A stretch of DNA of 64,000 bases, taken from assembly GCA_037013495.1 (NCBI GenBank), contig CM072812.1, positions 71,865,340-71,929,339 on the forward strand, given 5' to 3'. This document shows positions 10,530 through 23,080 of this stretch, one piece after another. The stretch comes from Hippophae tibetana. Its lineage: Eukaryota; Streptophyta; Magnoliopsida; Rosales; Elaeagnaceae. Positions within the stretch are counted from its first letter, which is position 1; each line of letters opens with the position of its first letter. A program made the translations under genes and the position numbers. Below the pieces are notes generated by a model. It saw nothing but the letters and a program-made list of their open reading frames with translations. It was not told the origin of the DNA and ran no database searches.

Positions 10530-12157
10530 ATTTGTTGAAGCATTCTTCATCAACAGACTTTGTTGCTATTGGAATGGTACAACAATTGAGCGATGATCGG
10601 ATGATTCATAATCAATATTTACCTAATCATTGGAGAATAGTAATTGGTCATCATTGCTTCATGATTGTCCACTACATGTGCCTTCTGATGCTACCATAGT
10701 TCAAGAGGCGATTGGACAGTATGTGGCTTGGCCGTCGATTCAAGTTGTTATAAATTTTGACGTGATAGTATTTTTTAATTTAAAAGATAACACTTGTTTA
10801 CTACTAATATTTTATTATATCTTTTATTGTTACTAACATACATAATACTTTTTTTTAGTTTATTATACCAGAAATCTTCAATGTGGCACATTTAAGAGAT
10901 ACGAAGCAAGTATCTCGTGCTACATCTATGTCTAGTGGCCAATCATCGCGCACCAAGTCATTCAAGAAGAAGCCTTGGAAAAAGTATAGTTATGATTATG
11001 CTTTAAACTTCAGCAGAAATCTTGGCGCTTTGATGACTATTGTTGTAAGGGCATCAAGCATAAATGATGGATGTACTGTGCCACTTCCTATAGAAATTTC
11101 TGGTGTAAACCTCGACCAAACTTATATATCGATCGAGTGCATATTGCAACTATTTGAATATCAAATGATCAATTTAAGTATAATTCAAGTATTGACAAGG
11201 TGAGTCCTTATTATATTTAATTTTATTTCACTTATGTAGAACATATATAATTATATTTATATTATCTAATTACTTATATTTTTTATATAGAGCGTGTTAT
11301 TATCGACCTCAACATAATCATTCATCACATTTAGCAATGTTCTATGATTCTTCATATGTCAATCAATATCAAGAGAAGGATGTTAGCATTAGAGCTAAAC
11401 AATTATGCGATAGGACATTAATGCTTAACAGAAATCAAAAGTTGATAATCCTTTGGCTACTAAGGTTTTAACAAGACCAAGAGCATTGGATGTCGGTAAT
11501 CCTTGATCTGTTCAATAATCATGTTTGGTACTGTGACTCAGCTTCCATAGAATTGAGTAAAGATACAAAAGTAGTTGTTGAAATGTAAGAGTTACAGCTA
11601 GCTATTGGTTTCTTCTATTATTTTTCATAATATTTAATAAAAAACTAACCGTTTTAAACCTTGATAGGGCATGAAATTTGTGGAACAATTTTAGGGGCAT
11701 TGCTCTTAAAAAATCTCATAAGCTTATATGGACAAAAGTTATGGTATGTACAAGCGAATATTAATAATTTTAATATTGAATAATAAAGATGTTTCAATAT
11801 GGAAAATCATGTACAATTTTTTTTGTAGATTCCACAACAAAATAATGGAGTCATGTGTGGTTATTATGTCATGAAGTTTATGAGCGAAATCATCACAAAT
11901 ATCAAAATTCCAATTGATGATGTGGTAATATCTTTTACCCATATACATAAAAAAAATTAACATATTTGAGTTATTTTTTGTAAATACATGAAATTACATT
12001 CTTATTTTGATTATAAATACATGCAGTTCTTTGGTTGGAACAAGACGGGATAACCAGCAATTTTTTGATGATTTACGAGAGGAATGGGAAGAACACATGA
12101 TTCGAATTATATCATCACAAGAAGAATCAGGAGAAGATTCTGATGATCTTGAATAGC
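10530..12157 (+). pseudogene. CACTA-borne Ulp1-like (C48) cysteine protease remnant
   Basis: Blocks at 10530-10836 and 10883-11203 are open but weakly recognisable (ATIVQEAIGQYVAWPS is typical of the linker before the protease). The C-terminal part is a Ulp1/SUMO-protease-like fold: about 11469-11589 gives a TAA stop, then EHWMSVILDLFNNHVWYCDS with the catalytic His (HW) and Asp (DS). After a further gap, about 11817-11921 gives IPQQNNGVMCGYYVMKF with the Gln and nucleophile Cys. Several plant CACTA and Mutator elements carry such a domain. In-frame stops and broken exons mean no active enzyme is made. The ancestral substrate is unknown. Confidence 0.78.
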
Positions 12158-12170
12158 ATATGACAACATA

Positions 12171-12890
12171 ACCATAATTTTTTAATGATTTAATTTCTCT
12201 ATTCATGTGTCTGAAGTCCCTTGTTTGATGGATGTTTTGTTTCATGGATGGTTATGTGCTCATGTATTTAGGGGAATGCATTGTTTTATAGACCTTTTTT
12301 GGCCCAAACTTCTTCTCATCTCTCTTGCCTACTTTCCTTATGACAACATCATGGTAGCACTTTATTAATCATTTGTCTATAAATATGAAGTGATATGGAA
12401 TCTCTGTTGGTATTTTTAATGCTATAATGAGTTCTAAATATGAAATCAGGTGTAACTCCAATTTTGTTACTTGACTTGTATGAGTTTTGGTGCCTATAAA
12501 TGTATTACAAAATTGTTCCATACGTTTAAGGGCACCAAAACTCATATAAGCCAAGTAACAAATCAGAGTTACACTTGATTTCATATTTAGAGCTCATTAT
12601 AACATTAAAAATACTAACTTGATTCCAAATATCTTCATATTTGTAGACAAATGATTAATAAAGTGCTAATATGAGTTCGAAGGGATAAGGTTATTATTAT
12701 ATCACTCAGATTTCGCTGTGGTAATCTCATTTTGATGGTAATATTTATAATGATTTAATTTCTTCATTCATATGTCTCTGAAGTTTAGATTGCTTCTTTA
12801 ATGGATTTTTATGTGCTCATGTATGTAGGGGAATGAATTGTTATATGGATCAGCTATTTTTTGCCCAGTTTCCTTGTCACAATATTGATG
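12171..12890 (+). repeat. Direct duplication flanking the foldback element
   Basis: About 140 bp at 12171-12310 (aatgatttaatttctctattcatg, then tatgtgctcatgtatttagg, then tttggcccaaactt) recurs at about 12750-12880 (aatgatttaatttcttcattcat, tatgtgctcatgtatgtagg, tttgcccagttt). The foldback sequence and some extra bases lie between the two copies. This is a segmental duplication within the CACTA 3' region, after the protease remnant. Confidence 0.8.
12355..12668. mobile_element. Foldback MITE-like inverted repeat
   Basis: Two arms of about 135 bp face each other across a loop of roughly 40 bp. The left arm begins tagcactttattaatcatt and the right arm ends with its complement aatgattaataaagtgcta. 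Internal pairs include gttacttgacttgtatgagt against actcatataagccaagtaac. The element would form a near-perfect hairpin if transcribed. A TA dinucleotide at both edges could be a Tc1/mariner-type target duplication, but two bases are weak proof. It lies within the 3' part of the CACTA derivative. Confidence 0.85.
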
Positions 12891-13214
12891 ATTCTAAGCC
12901 AACCAATCTTGCTCGCACAATCCAATTACACTTTGATGACATTATTTTATTTTTAATTTGAGTTAACTATATATATGTATTGTATATACATTATTTGTTT
13001 TTTTAATAAATTTAATTATTAAGTAATTAATTATATTTAAAATTTTAATTATTTGTATTATTATTTATATTTTGGTTTTTTATGCTATATTAAATATGGG
13101 TTAGTGGAGTGAAAAATGCGAATAAAAAAAATCAATACAAGTAAAGTAGGTTCACCGGGTGAACCGACTTTAAATTTTAAGTCGGTTTGTAACCGACATT
13201 AAAGCCCATTTTTT

Positions 13215-15080
13215 ATAACTTTATTCTTCCTTTCAACTATACCATTTTAGAAGGTTCTTGGGGGCTAAAAACTCATGTTGAGTATCCATTTTATCATAGA
13301 AGACATTATACTTTAAATTCTCAAATTCATTACCACGGTCACTCCTAATTTTGATAATTGTACCCATAGATTCAAATTTCTTATTTTGTAACTTGATGCA
13401 TAGGGTTTTGAACTTATCAAAAGCTTTAGAATTTTCTCTTAGAAACAAAACCCATGTATATCTAGAGAAATAATCAACAAGAACAAATATGTACTTTCTC
13501 CCATTAGATCCATATGAATAAGTTTGTAGTCTACAAATGTTGATTTTTCTTATACTAGGTTTTTTTCCTTACAAACTGATAAGGACCACACACATTGTCG
13601 GGAAAAGAGGATATAGTTTGAAGACCTCTAACAATTATAGGACTAGAAAATTTCTTCAATAGTTTGAGTTAGCGTGACCTAATTATTGATATCAAAGTCC
13701 TTTAGTACCTAGACTTAATCTATTACATACCACCTCAAGATGAGTACTTACATAATAAAAATTGTCTTTCAATCTGATTCCTCTAACCAAAGTATTGTCT
13801 GAATCATCATACACATTGTAATCCTTTTGAGTGAACTTGACTCTATACTTCTTATCACATGTTTGGTTAATGCTAACATTGAGACCTTCTACATAAATAA
13901 AATCTTTGAATTCTAGAATTTCAGGAGCATTAATAAATCATCTATCATAAATTAAAGCTTTATTTACATCACCAAACATAATTGAACCATCATTAGTGGG
14001 AGTAAATTTATTGAATAATTATTTGTCTCTAATTATATGTTAACTATCAAAGTCCCAACAACTAGATGCTTAGGCCTTTAGGGTAATATGGACCACATTA
14101 CATTTTAGATTTTAATCATCAAAAGAATTACCAAGGGAAGACTTAAACCCTTTGAAAATATCAATTGCTTCCTTTTGCAAAGCCAAGGCTTCATTGGTTA
14201 TGGTGATAGAAAGATTCAAAAATTCTTCTATATGACTCAGCACATCCTTGTCATAGTTTGGAGAATCTTTTATAGAATTGGAGGAAGAAAAGAAGCCAAG
14301 TTTGTCAAAAACAAAAGAGAGAGACAAGTTCTATACACTCAACATAATGATAGTGCAATCATTGTTGGAAATTTCAACAGCATGATAAGGATCTTGAGCA
14401 AAAGTTGTATTAGAGAAGGAAGAAGCATGAGTATCCTTTAGTTTCAACAACTTATCAAAACAAGTATTTACAATAGACCACATTCGACCAACTTCACAAA
14501 ACTCTTTAATTTTTCTTGTAGAGTTGTACTATTGAGGATGAAGCACCTCAACCATTTCATGCTTTCCAAGCATGCAAGATTTAAGAAGTTTAACCTTTTA
14601 TGTATTAACATGAGCATGAGTAAAGCTTATTTAGTTCAGTATCATAATCTTCTGAAATGAACTCAAAAATAGCCTTTTAATCTTCTAAGATACAACTATC
14701 TTTCTTAAGTTTGGAAGTAACATTTGAATTTCAAGATGATGACTTCGAGGTGCATTGGAATTTGAGTGCATTGAATTCTCGATCCTAAATTGTCTTTTCA
14801 AGCTCATTTACATAAACGAGACACTTCTTATTATCACAAAGAAGGATTTAAGGTGACTTAATTTGATTATCTAGCTTTAACCTTAATTTTTTCACTTCAT
14901 TCTCACACCTGAAGTGAGTTGAGCAATTGACTAGAAAAGTCCAACTACTTCTTATTTTTTTCCTTTGAACTATTGTTGATTTTGGTCATTACCTTTTTAA
15001 GTTTGAGATCATCATACATAGGTTGATCATACAAATCTTGAAGAGAAAACTTGTCATCATCACCAACACTAGTTTGATAA
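13215..15080 (-). pseudogene. Degenerate Ty1/copia gag-protease-integrase remnant
   Basis: Reading on the minus strand, a gag/linker-like part (15080-14100) has many stops. A protease-site remnant near 14070-14040 reads SSCWDFDS before a stop. A region at about 13620-13560 resembles the zinc-finger end of integrase. The best-preserved part is the integrase core at about 13500-13233 with YIFVLVDYFSRYTWVLFL (first catalytic Asp) and IKIRSDRGNEFENL (second Asp). The catalytic Glu region is lost at the junction with the CACTA right end. Not functional. Confidence 0.8.
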
Positions 15081-15089
15081 GAGGAAATA

Positions 15090-16985
15090 ATCCTATATAT
15101 GGTAACATATAATATCAAGACTTAGATTGTACTCACAACACCGTAATCATTCAAACATAATCAAGTAATGAGATATACCTATATAGAACTGTATCTATAT
15201 GGTAACATCCTTGGATTATTTATGGTAATCACTCGACAACAAATAATTCAACAAGTAATAAAATAGTTACAATATTTACAGAAATAAAACCATCAATACC
15301 TTTATCAACTAGACCACTATCTATCTATTACTACTTTCGTTGGTTGCCTCCTCAACAACTTGGTTCGACACATGAGTCTAGGTCTCCTCTAAAGCCAATA
15401 CCACTCAATATGATATGATTAGAAACTATAGATTTGTAAAGTTTAATATGAATAATCAATAGTGATGACCCCCATCAATCATGAACCACCAGTAACCACA
15501 TGAGAATCACTTTCAACCATGAATCAAAAATCATCTACGTGTGACACACAACCAACCACGTATTGCACACAACAAATGATTTGTAAAATATAACCCAATG
15601 TAATCTCACTTATAGCACACATCCAAAGATACGAGAACTCAATAGTTTAGGTCAACTCACTCACACATAGTAGTTCTTATAAGCTTCGTGAAATAATCAT
15701 CCATGCTATTTTATGCTCACATAGATGTATCATAATTATCAAAATATTTTTAAGATAATTAGTGAAGATGAAATTCAAAATGATAGAAAATTTTGGTAGA
15801 TTTTCGGTAAGTTTATTGAATTAATTACAAAATTTAATAGTATGGGTATTTTATAGAAAACTACCAACTACCAACCAATCTCATTGAGGCTTCATTGGGG
15901 TTATCACCGACCATCTCATCAAGGGTTCATCAAGCGGTCTAACAAGGCCCTTGTCGAGCACCTCATTGAGGTTCCAAAAATCACATTTTTGTGGTCCAAA
16001 TTTTTAAAGTAATTTCCATATATGCCCCCACCCAAACCAAGCTAAAAAAATACCACTCATGATCTAGCATGCATATTAAACGACTAATCATGTTATGTGT
16101 GAAAATATACTTTCAATCATAGTGTTTCTAATTATGTGTGTGTGCATTAATGATTCATAATAACCAACTTTACATAAAAGAAGACAAAACACTGAGTAAA
16201 ATAAACAAACTCCATGTTTTACACATGAAAAGCCAACAAATAGTCACAAAGTACAAATAGATTTAGAGCTTGGAATTTCCCTCAATCACATTATTAAAAT
16301 ATTAGCTAGACATTAATTCTATAAGAATAAGCATTATTATCATGAACAACAATAAAGAATAGGATTAAGAAAAGCTTATGAAGGGTAGAGAATAAAACCA
16401 ATATGACCCTAATCTTCAATCTTTGATATTTTCTTCAAAATCTCTTCCAAAAGTTACCATTTATATTCCTTTTGATCTCTCTTGCTGCTTGTAATAATTG
16501 TTGTTTTTAGATGACTCCTTAGATTATATATATAGTGTATTTTCAAGTTTAATTTGAGTTGGATTAGAATTTGCTCAATCCAATTGCCAAGATTAAAAGT
16601 TTGTGATAAAAAATGCAAAATTTGAGTGTTGAATGGATGTCTCAAATGATCAAGACCCTTTCTCAATCAATCCAAAAATTGTGATTCCTAACAAATGAGC
16701 ACTAGATCAATTGAAAGAGTTCTTAATCTTTTGAGACTATTTTTGGACCGATAGAACCTTTCTTTTCATTCTTGTGTTGACTCCTCAATTGATCTTGATC
16801 AAATGCTCTATTTTTTTTTCTCTAAATACACTTTTTGGTCTCTCTTTATTTATTTTGGCCCCTAATGCATGTATACCAAAAAATAAACATATGAAATTTA
16901 TAAAAAATAATAATACATTGTAAATATGTGGGAATTGATGCACAAATATATGTATAAAATTACATAGATCGTTAAGTAAAGAGAA
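15090..16985 (-). repeat. LTR-like non-coding block (family shared with 20880-22073)
   Basis: No coding potential. The right part, from about 16265, shares landmarks in order with 21659-22073: cacattattaaa after gcttgga, then cccctaa, taaacatat, and finally gcacaaatatatgtataaaa (16941 and 22041). A TATA-like block lies near 16526. The left part (15090-16020) has no such match and may belong to another LTR; its boundary is not visible. Orientation is inferred from the partner copies. Confidence 0.5.
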
Positions 16986-17039
16986 GATGAAAATTATTTT
17001 AAGATTTGTTAATTATGATGAATATATTTGATAGTGCTT

Positions 17040-17745
17040 TTTTGATATCACTCATGTTCAATAAACTATAGCTTTGTTTCTTAAAGAGAAAATATATTTC
17101 TCTTTCCAAACATAATATTTCAATTAAGGACATCAGTGATCAAGGATATGATGGTGCTAGTAATATATATGGTGTATGGAATGGATTAAAAGCTTTATTT
17201 ATTAAAGATTCTCCATCTACACACTTGTTCAATGTTTTACACATAAGCTCCAATTAGCATTATTTGTAGCTTCTAAAAATGACCATGATGTGTAGCTTTT
17301 CTTTTAAAAGTTAATCTTAATTTTCAATCTTGTTTGAGCATTAACCAAGCACTACTCAAAGCTAAAATTAGCATGAAAAAATGAATTACTAGAGTTATTA
17401 GCCTTAAGAGAACTTGAAACTAGAAGTAGGGCTAATCAAATTTGTACTTTCCAACAATCTGGAATTACAAGTTAAAGATCTCATTTTGCTTCTGTTAATA
17501 GGTTAATTGAAACATTTGGTGCAACATGTATTATTCTTGATACCATTTCTAAAAATAGGTCTAATTGTAATATGTTGAATCTAATTTATGCACTCATTAT
17601 GTTTACCACTAAGCTTGTTGATCTTGATCTTAAAATAGATGAGAAACGATTAGGAGAAAGATATCAGAGATGTCATATCCACTATGATGCTTGAGTAAGT
17701 TCTCAAAGGATTTAACTAAAGAAAAAGAGGATCTATTTGTAGGCT
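17040..17745 (+). pseudogene. hAT-type transposase (DUF4371 / ZMYM1-like) remnant
   Basis: The plus strand at about 17128-17260 reads DQGYDGASNIYGVWNGLKAL and then SPSTHLFNVLH, which matches the DUF4371 region of plant hAT-derived proteins annotated as zinc finger MYM-type 1-like (the RGQGYDGASNMRG block and the following C/H region). Weaker matches continue to about 17690 with SVNRLIETFGATCIILDTIS. Frameshifts and stops interrupt the frame, and neither the N-terminal zinc finger nor the C-terminal dimerisation domain is seen. Confidence 0.8.
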
Positions 17746-18353
17746 TGGATCAATGACAATATCGTAATATTGCTTTGATATGTTAATATAAAATAATATA
17801 TAAATAATGTATTATTTTGATATTCATTAATACATTTATGAATTTTCATATCTAAAGATATCAAATCATAAATATTTAAATTAAAGAAAATTATCATATT
17901 TGGCTGTCTATTTGAATTCAAACCTCAATTGATTGTGTATTAACTATGCATTAAGTGTACCTATTGAAATATTCAAAAGTGGTGTAGACATTTCAAATGA
18001 TTCTATGCATAACTTGTGGAATTTCCCCCAACATCATCCCTTTAGGCTTCTTAGGTCATCTCTGGCAAGTGAAGTGGTCTAGTTACTTCACTTGGGTACA
18101 ACGATATAGTTTTGTCAAGGTTTGAAATGTCTTAATCGAAACTTTCTACCATCATAATTATCTTTACAAAGTAGAAATCTTGAAGTTTTGAGTTTTTTTA
18201 TGGCTATTTCCATATCTTAATCAAACTCCCGATTAGAAAGTTATGATCGGTCAAAACTTTGATAAAAAGTCAACATGGATCCTACAAACTTTGACTTCCC
18301 AATTCTGATTACTATCTTATTACATTCTCAATTATCTCCTATAATTTGAGTAG
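17746..18353. other. Intergenic sequence, nothing recognised
   Basis: AT-rich sequence between the hAT remnant and a solo LTR. I see no coding domain or repeat structure that I can name. Confidence 0.6.
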
Positions 18354-18358
18354 TTGGA

Positions 18359-19721
18359 TAATGACTTTATGAAAGTAGAGTCATTAGCGCACTTTTTTAC
18401 TTAATATTTGATTTTTTATTCAATAAATAGAGTTTTTATAACCAAAAATATTAAAATATAAAAATTTTAGTGAAAAGGGGTAAAAATATAATTTTCGGAT
18501 TTTTCTTGAATTTTTATGGATTTTTTATAAATTTTTAATGCATGACTAGACAAGAGTTACCATGTGGCCTACCACGCAAGCAAGAGAGCTGACTCAACAA
18601 GTTTTGACACTGATCGGTCTTCCCTGTCATGTGTCGCTCCCTAATTCGCTCAATGAATTTCCTTTATCACGTGTCACACTATGATTGGTTGGAGCTTTCA
18701 ATTTTGCTTGTTTTAATCATAGCCTTTGATCTAAAGCTGATATGATGGTCTAGATCACATCTAAGCTATATTTAAGCCTCTAATCACTACATAAACCCTA
18801 AGTGGCCTCCATTAGCATAATTTTGATCAATTTTTGGAGCTAAAAAGAGAGAAAAATATAAAAAAAAAACTCAAGAGATGACACAATTTTGGTAGAGATT
18901 CAAGAGAAAATTAATTATACAATTCAAGAGATATATTATATTTCTTCTTCTACTCTTTTCTTTATCAATTTTTATGTCTTTTTTTATGAAAAATATGAGC
19001 TTTATTAACACAATTATAAGTAGTTAATTTATTAATCTAAGGATCTTATGAACCTAATTTTCACCATGTGATTATTTCATATTTTTTCCCAATTATAATT
19101 TAATTTAATTATATTATTTAATCTGATTTGTATGCTATTAATTATTTGGCTAACAATTTATCTATAGAGGCAATTAAATAGATTTAAGATAATTATTTAA
19201 TTGTTTGCCTTGATTAAATAACATGCATAGTTTCTAGGCAGAGATGTATGATTCTTATGTATGTGATCCATAATTGATGAACTTAATAAGTAGTATGTAA
19301 ATTAATTGGCATGAGAGTATGATTAAATTAATTACTATATGATGTGTAGTTTACTTGAAAAATGAATACATGATAGGTTAGATTCAATTGATTATGTAAT
19401 TAATTAATGATTATATTTGAGGGATTTTAGCAATTCACATGTTTAGAAAATTGAGGGATTTAGATTCCTAGATATTTTCTAATATATCTTTTTAGTTACC
19501 AAATTTTATTTAATTAATTGTTGTTATTTACTTTTATTTATTTTAATTTTGCTTCCTTAAAATATAAAAACACCAAAAAAATTGATTTTTATTTTTTTAG
19601 TTTTAAAAATTAGTTTCTAATAAAATAATCTTCGTAGGAACGATCATTTTTTATCATTATATTACTTGTTACAATACGTATACTTGTATATTCATTGTAC
19701 ACACAATTTATGTTGTGATCA
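18359..19721 (+). repeat. Solo LTR with perfect TSD (TTGGA), plus orientation
   Basis: A 1363-bp block starts taatgactttatgaaag (a mutated TGATGACT start) and ends tgtgatca. It is flanked by TTGGA at 18354-18358 and 19722-19726. It has no internal region, so it is most simply a solo LTR left by recombination between the two LTRs of one insertion. It is homologous, inverted, to 23081-24625 and also to 1-433/5629-6485 and 43966-45056. A TATA-like agctatatttaag lies near 18766. Confidence 0.88.
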
Positions 19722-19726
19722 TTGGA

Positions 19727-20875
19727 TCATTTTCAAATGCATGGCTGAGAATAAGCTTATGAACCCATATATAGATCAACCCTTGACCGGTCACATTCAC
19801 CTTAAATCTATCAGTCAGTTATCAAAGTATTATATGGTAGGATCTGGATTAATAACGAAGATCTCTGGATGGCCAGGATTTGGATGTAATGTCTTTGAGT
19901 AGTTAGAACACTTTTCTTCTTGATGATAAGGGTGTGAACGATGCTCAAGTGAATGCCTGGATGCAATGCCAAAGGAAGACCAAGTGAAACTGCTTGTATA
20001 ACTTCAATTGAACCAAATAACTAGGAAAAATGGTTGGTGTAGCTTTGATGGAACTAGAATTCTAGAAATGACTTGGTGATTTTCTAGTGTGATTCTCGCA
20101 CTTACTCAATTTTTGCTAGGAATTGCAATTTGTAGTAGAAGTTGTTTGGATAGGAAGGCTACTACAAAAACTATGAAGAAATCCATGGATGCTCAAAAGA
20201 AGTCTAGAAATGAAACCAAGCTACCTTGACTTACGAGAGATTGCTTCTAATAAGAGATGGATCTAGCACACGAGAGGAAATAATTATGGAAGTCAATCGT
20301 AAGCTTTACAACTGCCAAGAAATAGGCAACACAGGAGTACGTTGAATCCAATAGTCCCATAGTTGACCAACACTAATGCTACATAAGCATGTGTGTTTTA
20401 AGTTTTCCACAATAAATGTTGGAGTAATACATCCAAACTTGGACCTACTTCTCAAATAGTTATTAATCCTCACCAACTCTACCTTGAGACTTGATGAGTC
20501 CAAGAGGCTATTATGTGGGATGATTAGCTAGCTAAGGAAAATCAAGACATGCAATGTGTAAAAGAGAATTTTGGACTCTATGGTGGCATTATCATCTTGA
20601 ACAGCATTTATAATGATACTTAGGATTTAGTTTTGTACCTCAACTTTAACTTAGTGATTTGGTAGACTATGATGTACTTGTACATTTATTCTTTTGTTGT
20701 ACGTTTTCTTTTAGAAGTAGTTGTTGCCCTTGAAAATCTTCTACTTTCGAAAGAGTTATTCTTCCATACCAATGTTAGTGCTTCAAACAATTTTTCTTCA
20801 ACTATATTTATGCTTGTAGCCTTGGTAGACTAGGAAATACTTGTCTTTTTTGCTATAATATTCTCTACAACATCA
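19727..20875. other. Degenerate sequence, not identified
   Basis: About 1.1 kb between two LTR blocks. Short open stretches exist (for example 19666-19902 on the plus strand and 20503-20306 on the minus strand), but I recognise no domain. It could be the remains of a retroelement internal region. No PBS or PPT is evident. Confidence 0.5.
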
Positions 20876-20879
20876 CATT

Positions 20880-22073
20880 ACCCATCACAGATACGATTAA
20901 GAACACACAAGTATATGTGATCGTGTATAAGGTATAAATAATTTAAGAATAAGGGTTGTCATACCAATAAGATTGGTGACAATATATACTCATAATTATT
21001 AGTTCATTAATAAGTTAATTAAAATTAACAAAATGGAGTTTTTGTTTCTTTTGAATTGAAAACAACATAAAGTAATAAAAGTGAATTGTACAAGAATTAT
21101 GTAAGATATGTGATCATGAGACTATCCACACCACTATCCTACAATTTAATTAAACATATCATGAATGAAAATTAATCTTTTAAGTTCTAAATCACTTTCA
21201 TAATTTAAAATCGTTCTTAAATTCTTAACTTTAGCTTAGAAGTATAGGTTTGCTTAAGACTTTTCATTTTTTGTTACCATGTAATTGGTTAAAAGTCCAC
21301 TTATTAATCAACCTAAATCCTGAACAACTTAGAGGTACGCTTACTAGATTTAATTTATTCATTGCTTTAAGATCAAGAAATATGATAACTAAACTAGGCA
21401 AGATTAGAATAATCATTTAAATTTTAACGTAGACATTTAATCTTACTTGTGAATATAGCTACAAGATACCACTTCAAAATAGAATATTAGAAATTATGTA
21501 CTAAAATCTTATATTAGATATAAATATATTCATGAAGTAAACTAATTAATTACTCTAACTCATACATGCATAGTTTTAGCATTCAAATATAGAATTAAAT
21601 ACATCAAAAATCAAGAATTGAAACTAAAATTATCATAACATCAAATTAAACCACAGTCTAAGGCTTGGAGATTTCCCATAATCACATTATTAAATTAACC
21701 AGATATGAGTGCTGACTAGATTGCTTGATCGATTGATACCTTTCTCGATTGTTCTAATCTTAAACTATTTGCAACTTGAGAACACGAAGCTTGATCCATT
21801 CAGTCCATTTGTTGGATCAATCAAACCTTGCTTTATGTTCTTTCCTTGACTCTATGATCGATCTCAATCAAAACTTGATTGATCTCGATCAAAGCTAGAA
21901 CGATCGAGTGTCCTGTTTTTGCTCCAAATGCATGTTTTTAGCTCTTTTTGCTCATTTAGCCCCTAAACACTTATATAGCACAGAATAAATACATAAAACA
22001 TATATGTAATAGTAATTTATTGTAAATATTTAGCAATTGATGCACAAATATATGTATAAAATGGTCCCGATCA
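20880..22073 (-). repeat. LTR-like block
   Basis: Starts with the recurring motif aagtatatgtgatcgtgtat and ends tcccgatca at 22073, so the minus strand would start TGATCGGGACC. The arrangement mirrors the other LTRs in the window, in which a gcaagtatacacgatc-like motif lies at the 3' end. The left terminus and a target duplication could not be fixed. It shares its inner right half with the block ending near 16985. Confidence 0.55.
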
Positions 22074-22815
22074 TTCATATTCTAAAATTTGTCTATACAC
22101 TTGGAATTTGGCAATACTTATCACTCGACCAATATTTGGACCTTTGTAAACTCTTGAGGCCTCTAAAAGAGCCTTAGAGGTAATAGAGGCTCTAAAGATC
22201 CAATTATAAGAAAGCATGCCTCGAGAATAGTCTCATAGCTAAAATTTGGAGATGAGAATCGAAGATTGGAATCCCTGTTGAAGTTGTAGGCAAGAAAGAT
22301 ATTTAAGGGCATACCACCTATTGGATGTAAATTTGTACATCCCATATGACAAGCAAGGAGTAGTCCCAGTTAACAAAGAGTCTTGAGTGCTAAGCTTAAT
22401 AAGTGTTGAATCATCATATAAGCATGACTGTAAGATAATCTCAATAAAGAGATAAATGCCTAATAATTATTCCTTAATTATCATAAAGAGATAATCATAA
22501 ATATATGTCTATGATACCATAACAAGTCAATCCTATTTTGGTAAGGAATAACTATTAGGTTAATTGTTTCCCCTATATATACTCACATATACACATAATA
22601 AAAAAATCACATAAAAGAGAATCACGGCCAAACACTATCTTTCCTCTCAATCATAAAATGAGATTATATATCTCCTCTAATCTTCATCATCTTGTTACTG
22701 ACTTAAGTATCGGAAGCCAAAAACCACATACTTCACATGGTGGTAATGATTTGTTCATCTCGTAGATCCACATATGATAGTTTTATCTAGTGTTAATAAA
22801 AATTGGCATTAATAT

Positions 22816-22834
22816 ATGGTACAATTTGTGGGAA
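22816..22834 (+). other. Decayed primer-binding site
   Basis: TGGTACAATTTGTGGGAAA follows an LTR-like end and resembles the plant gypsy form TGGCGCCGTCTGTGGGAA. The differences are concentrated at the CpG-rich part, as also seen at 4052-4069. Confidence 0.6.
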
Positions 22835-23080
22835 AGAAGAGTGTTTTACTCAACTTGAAAAATCAAAAAATTGCAGGACTTTTAAAAAAGTTATCCAAGT
22901 TCTCAATCTGTAAAAAATTCGTGTAAGTCTTTGAAAAGAGACTAAGAAACAATAAGGTTTTCTAAATATAAATCCTCATATTCATTTGGTACACCATTGT
23001 CATCAACTTGACTCTTTATACTTTTATGAGAGATCATGTACCAGTGAACTAGATTCACCATTCATACTCTAACTAACAGT

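Larger units (their letters stand above)
6880..13213 (+). mobile_element. CACTA (En/Spm-like) transposon derivative
   Basis: Subterminal motifs of the ccgacgctac / gtaacgtcggtt kind cluster at the left end (6890-7770). A related pair, gaaccgacttt and aaccgacattaaag, lies at the right end (13160-13196). The body carries three CACTA-type coding remnants. Clear CACTA terminal bases and a target duplication are not visible: the right end breaks off after cccattttt at about 13213, against a copia remnant, and the left end is undefined. The DDE transposase core is missing, so this is a decayed, internally deleted copy. Confidence 0.75.
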
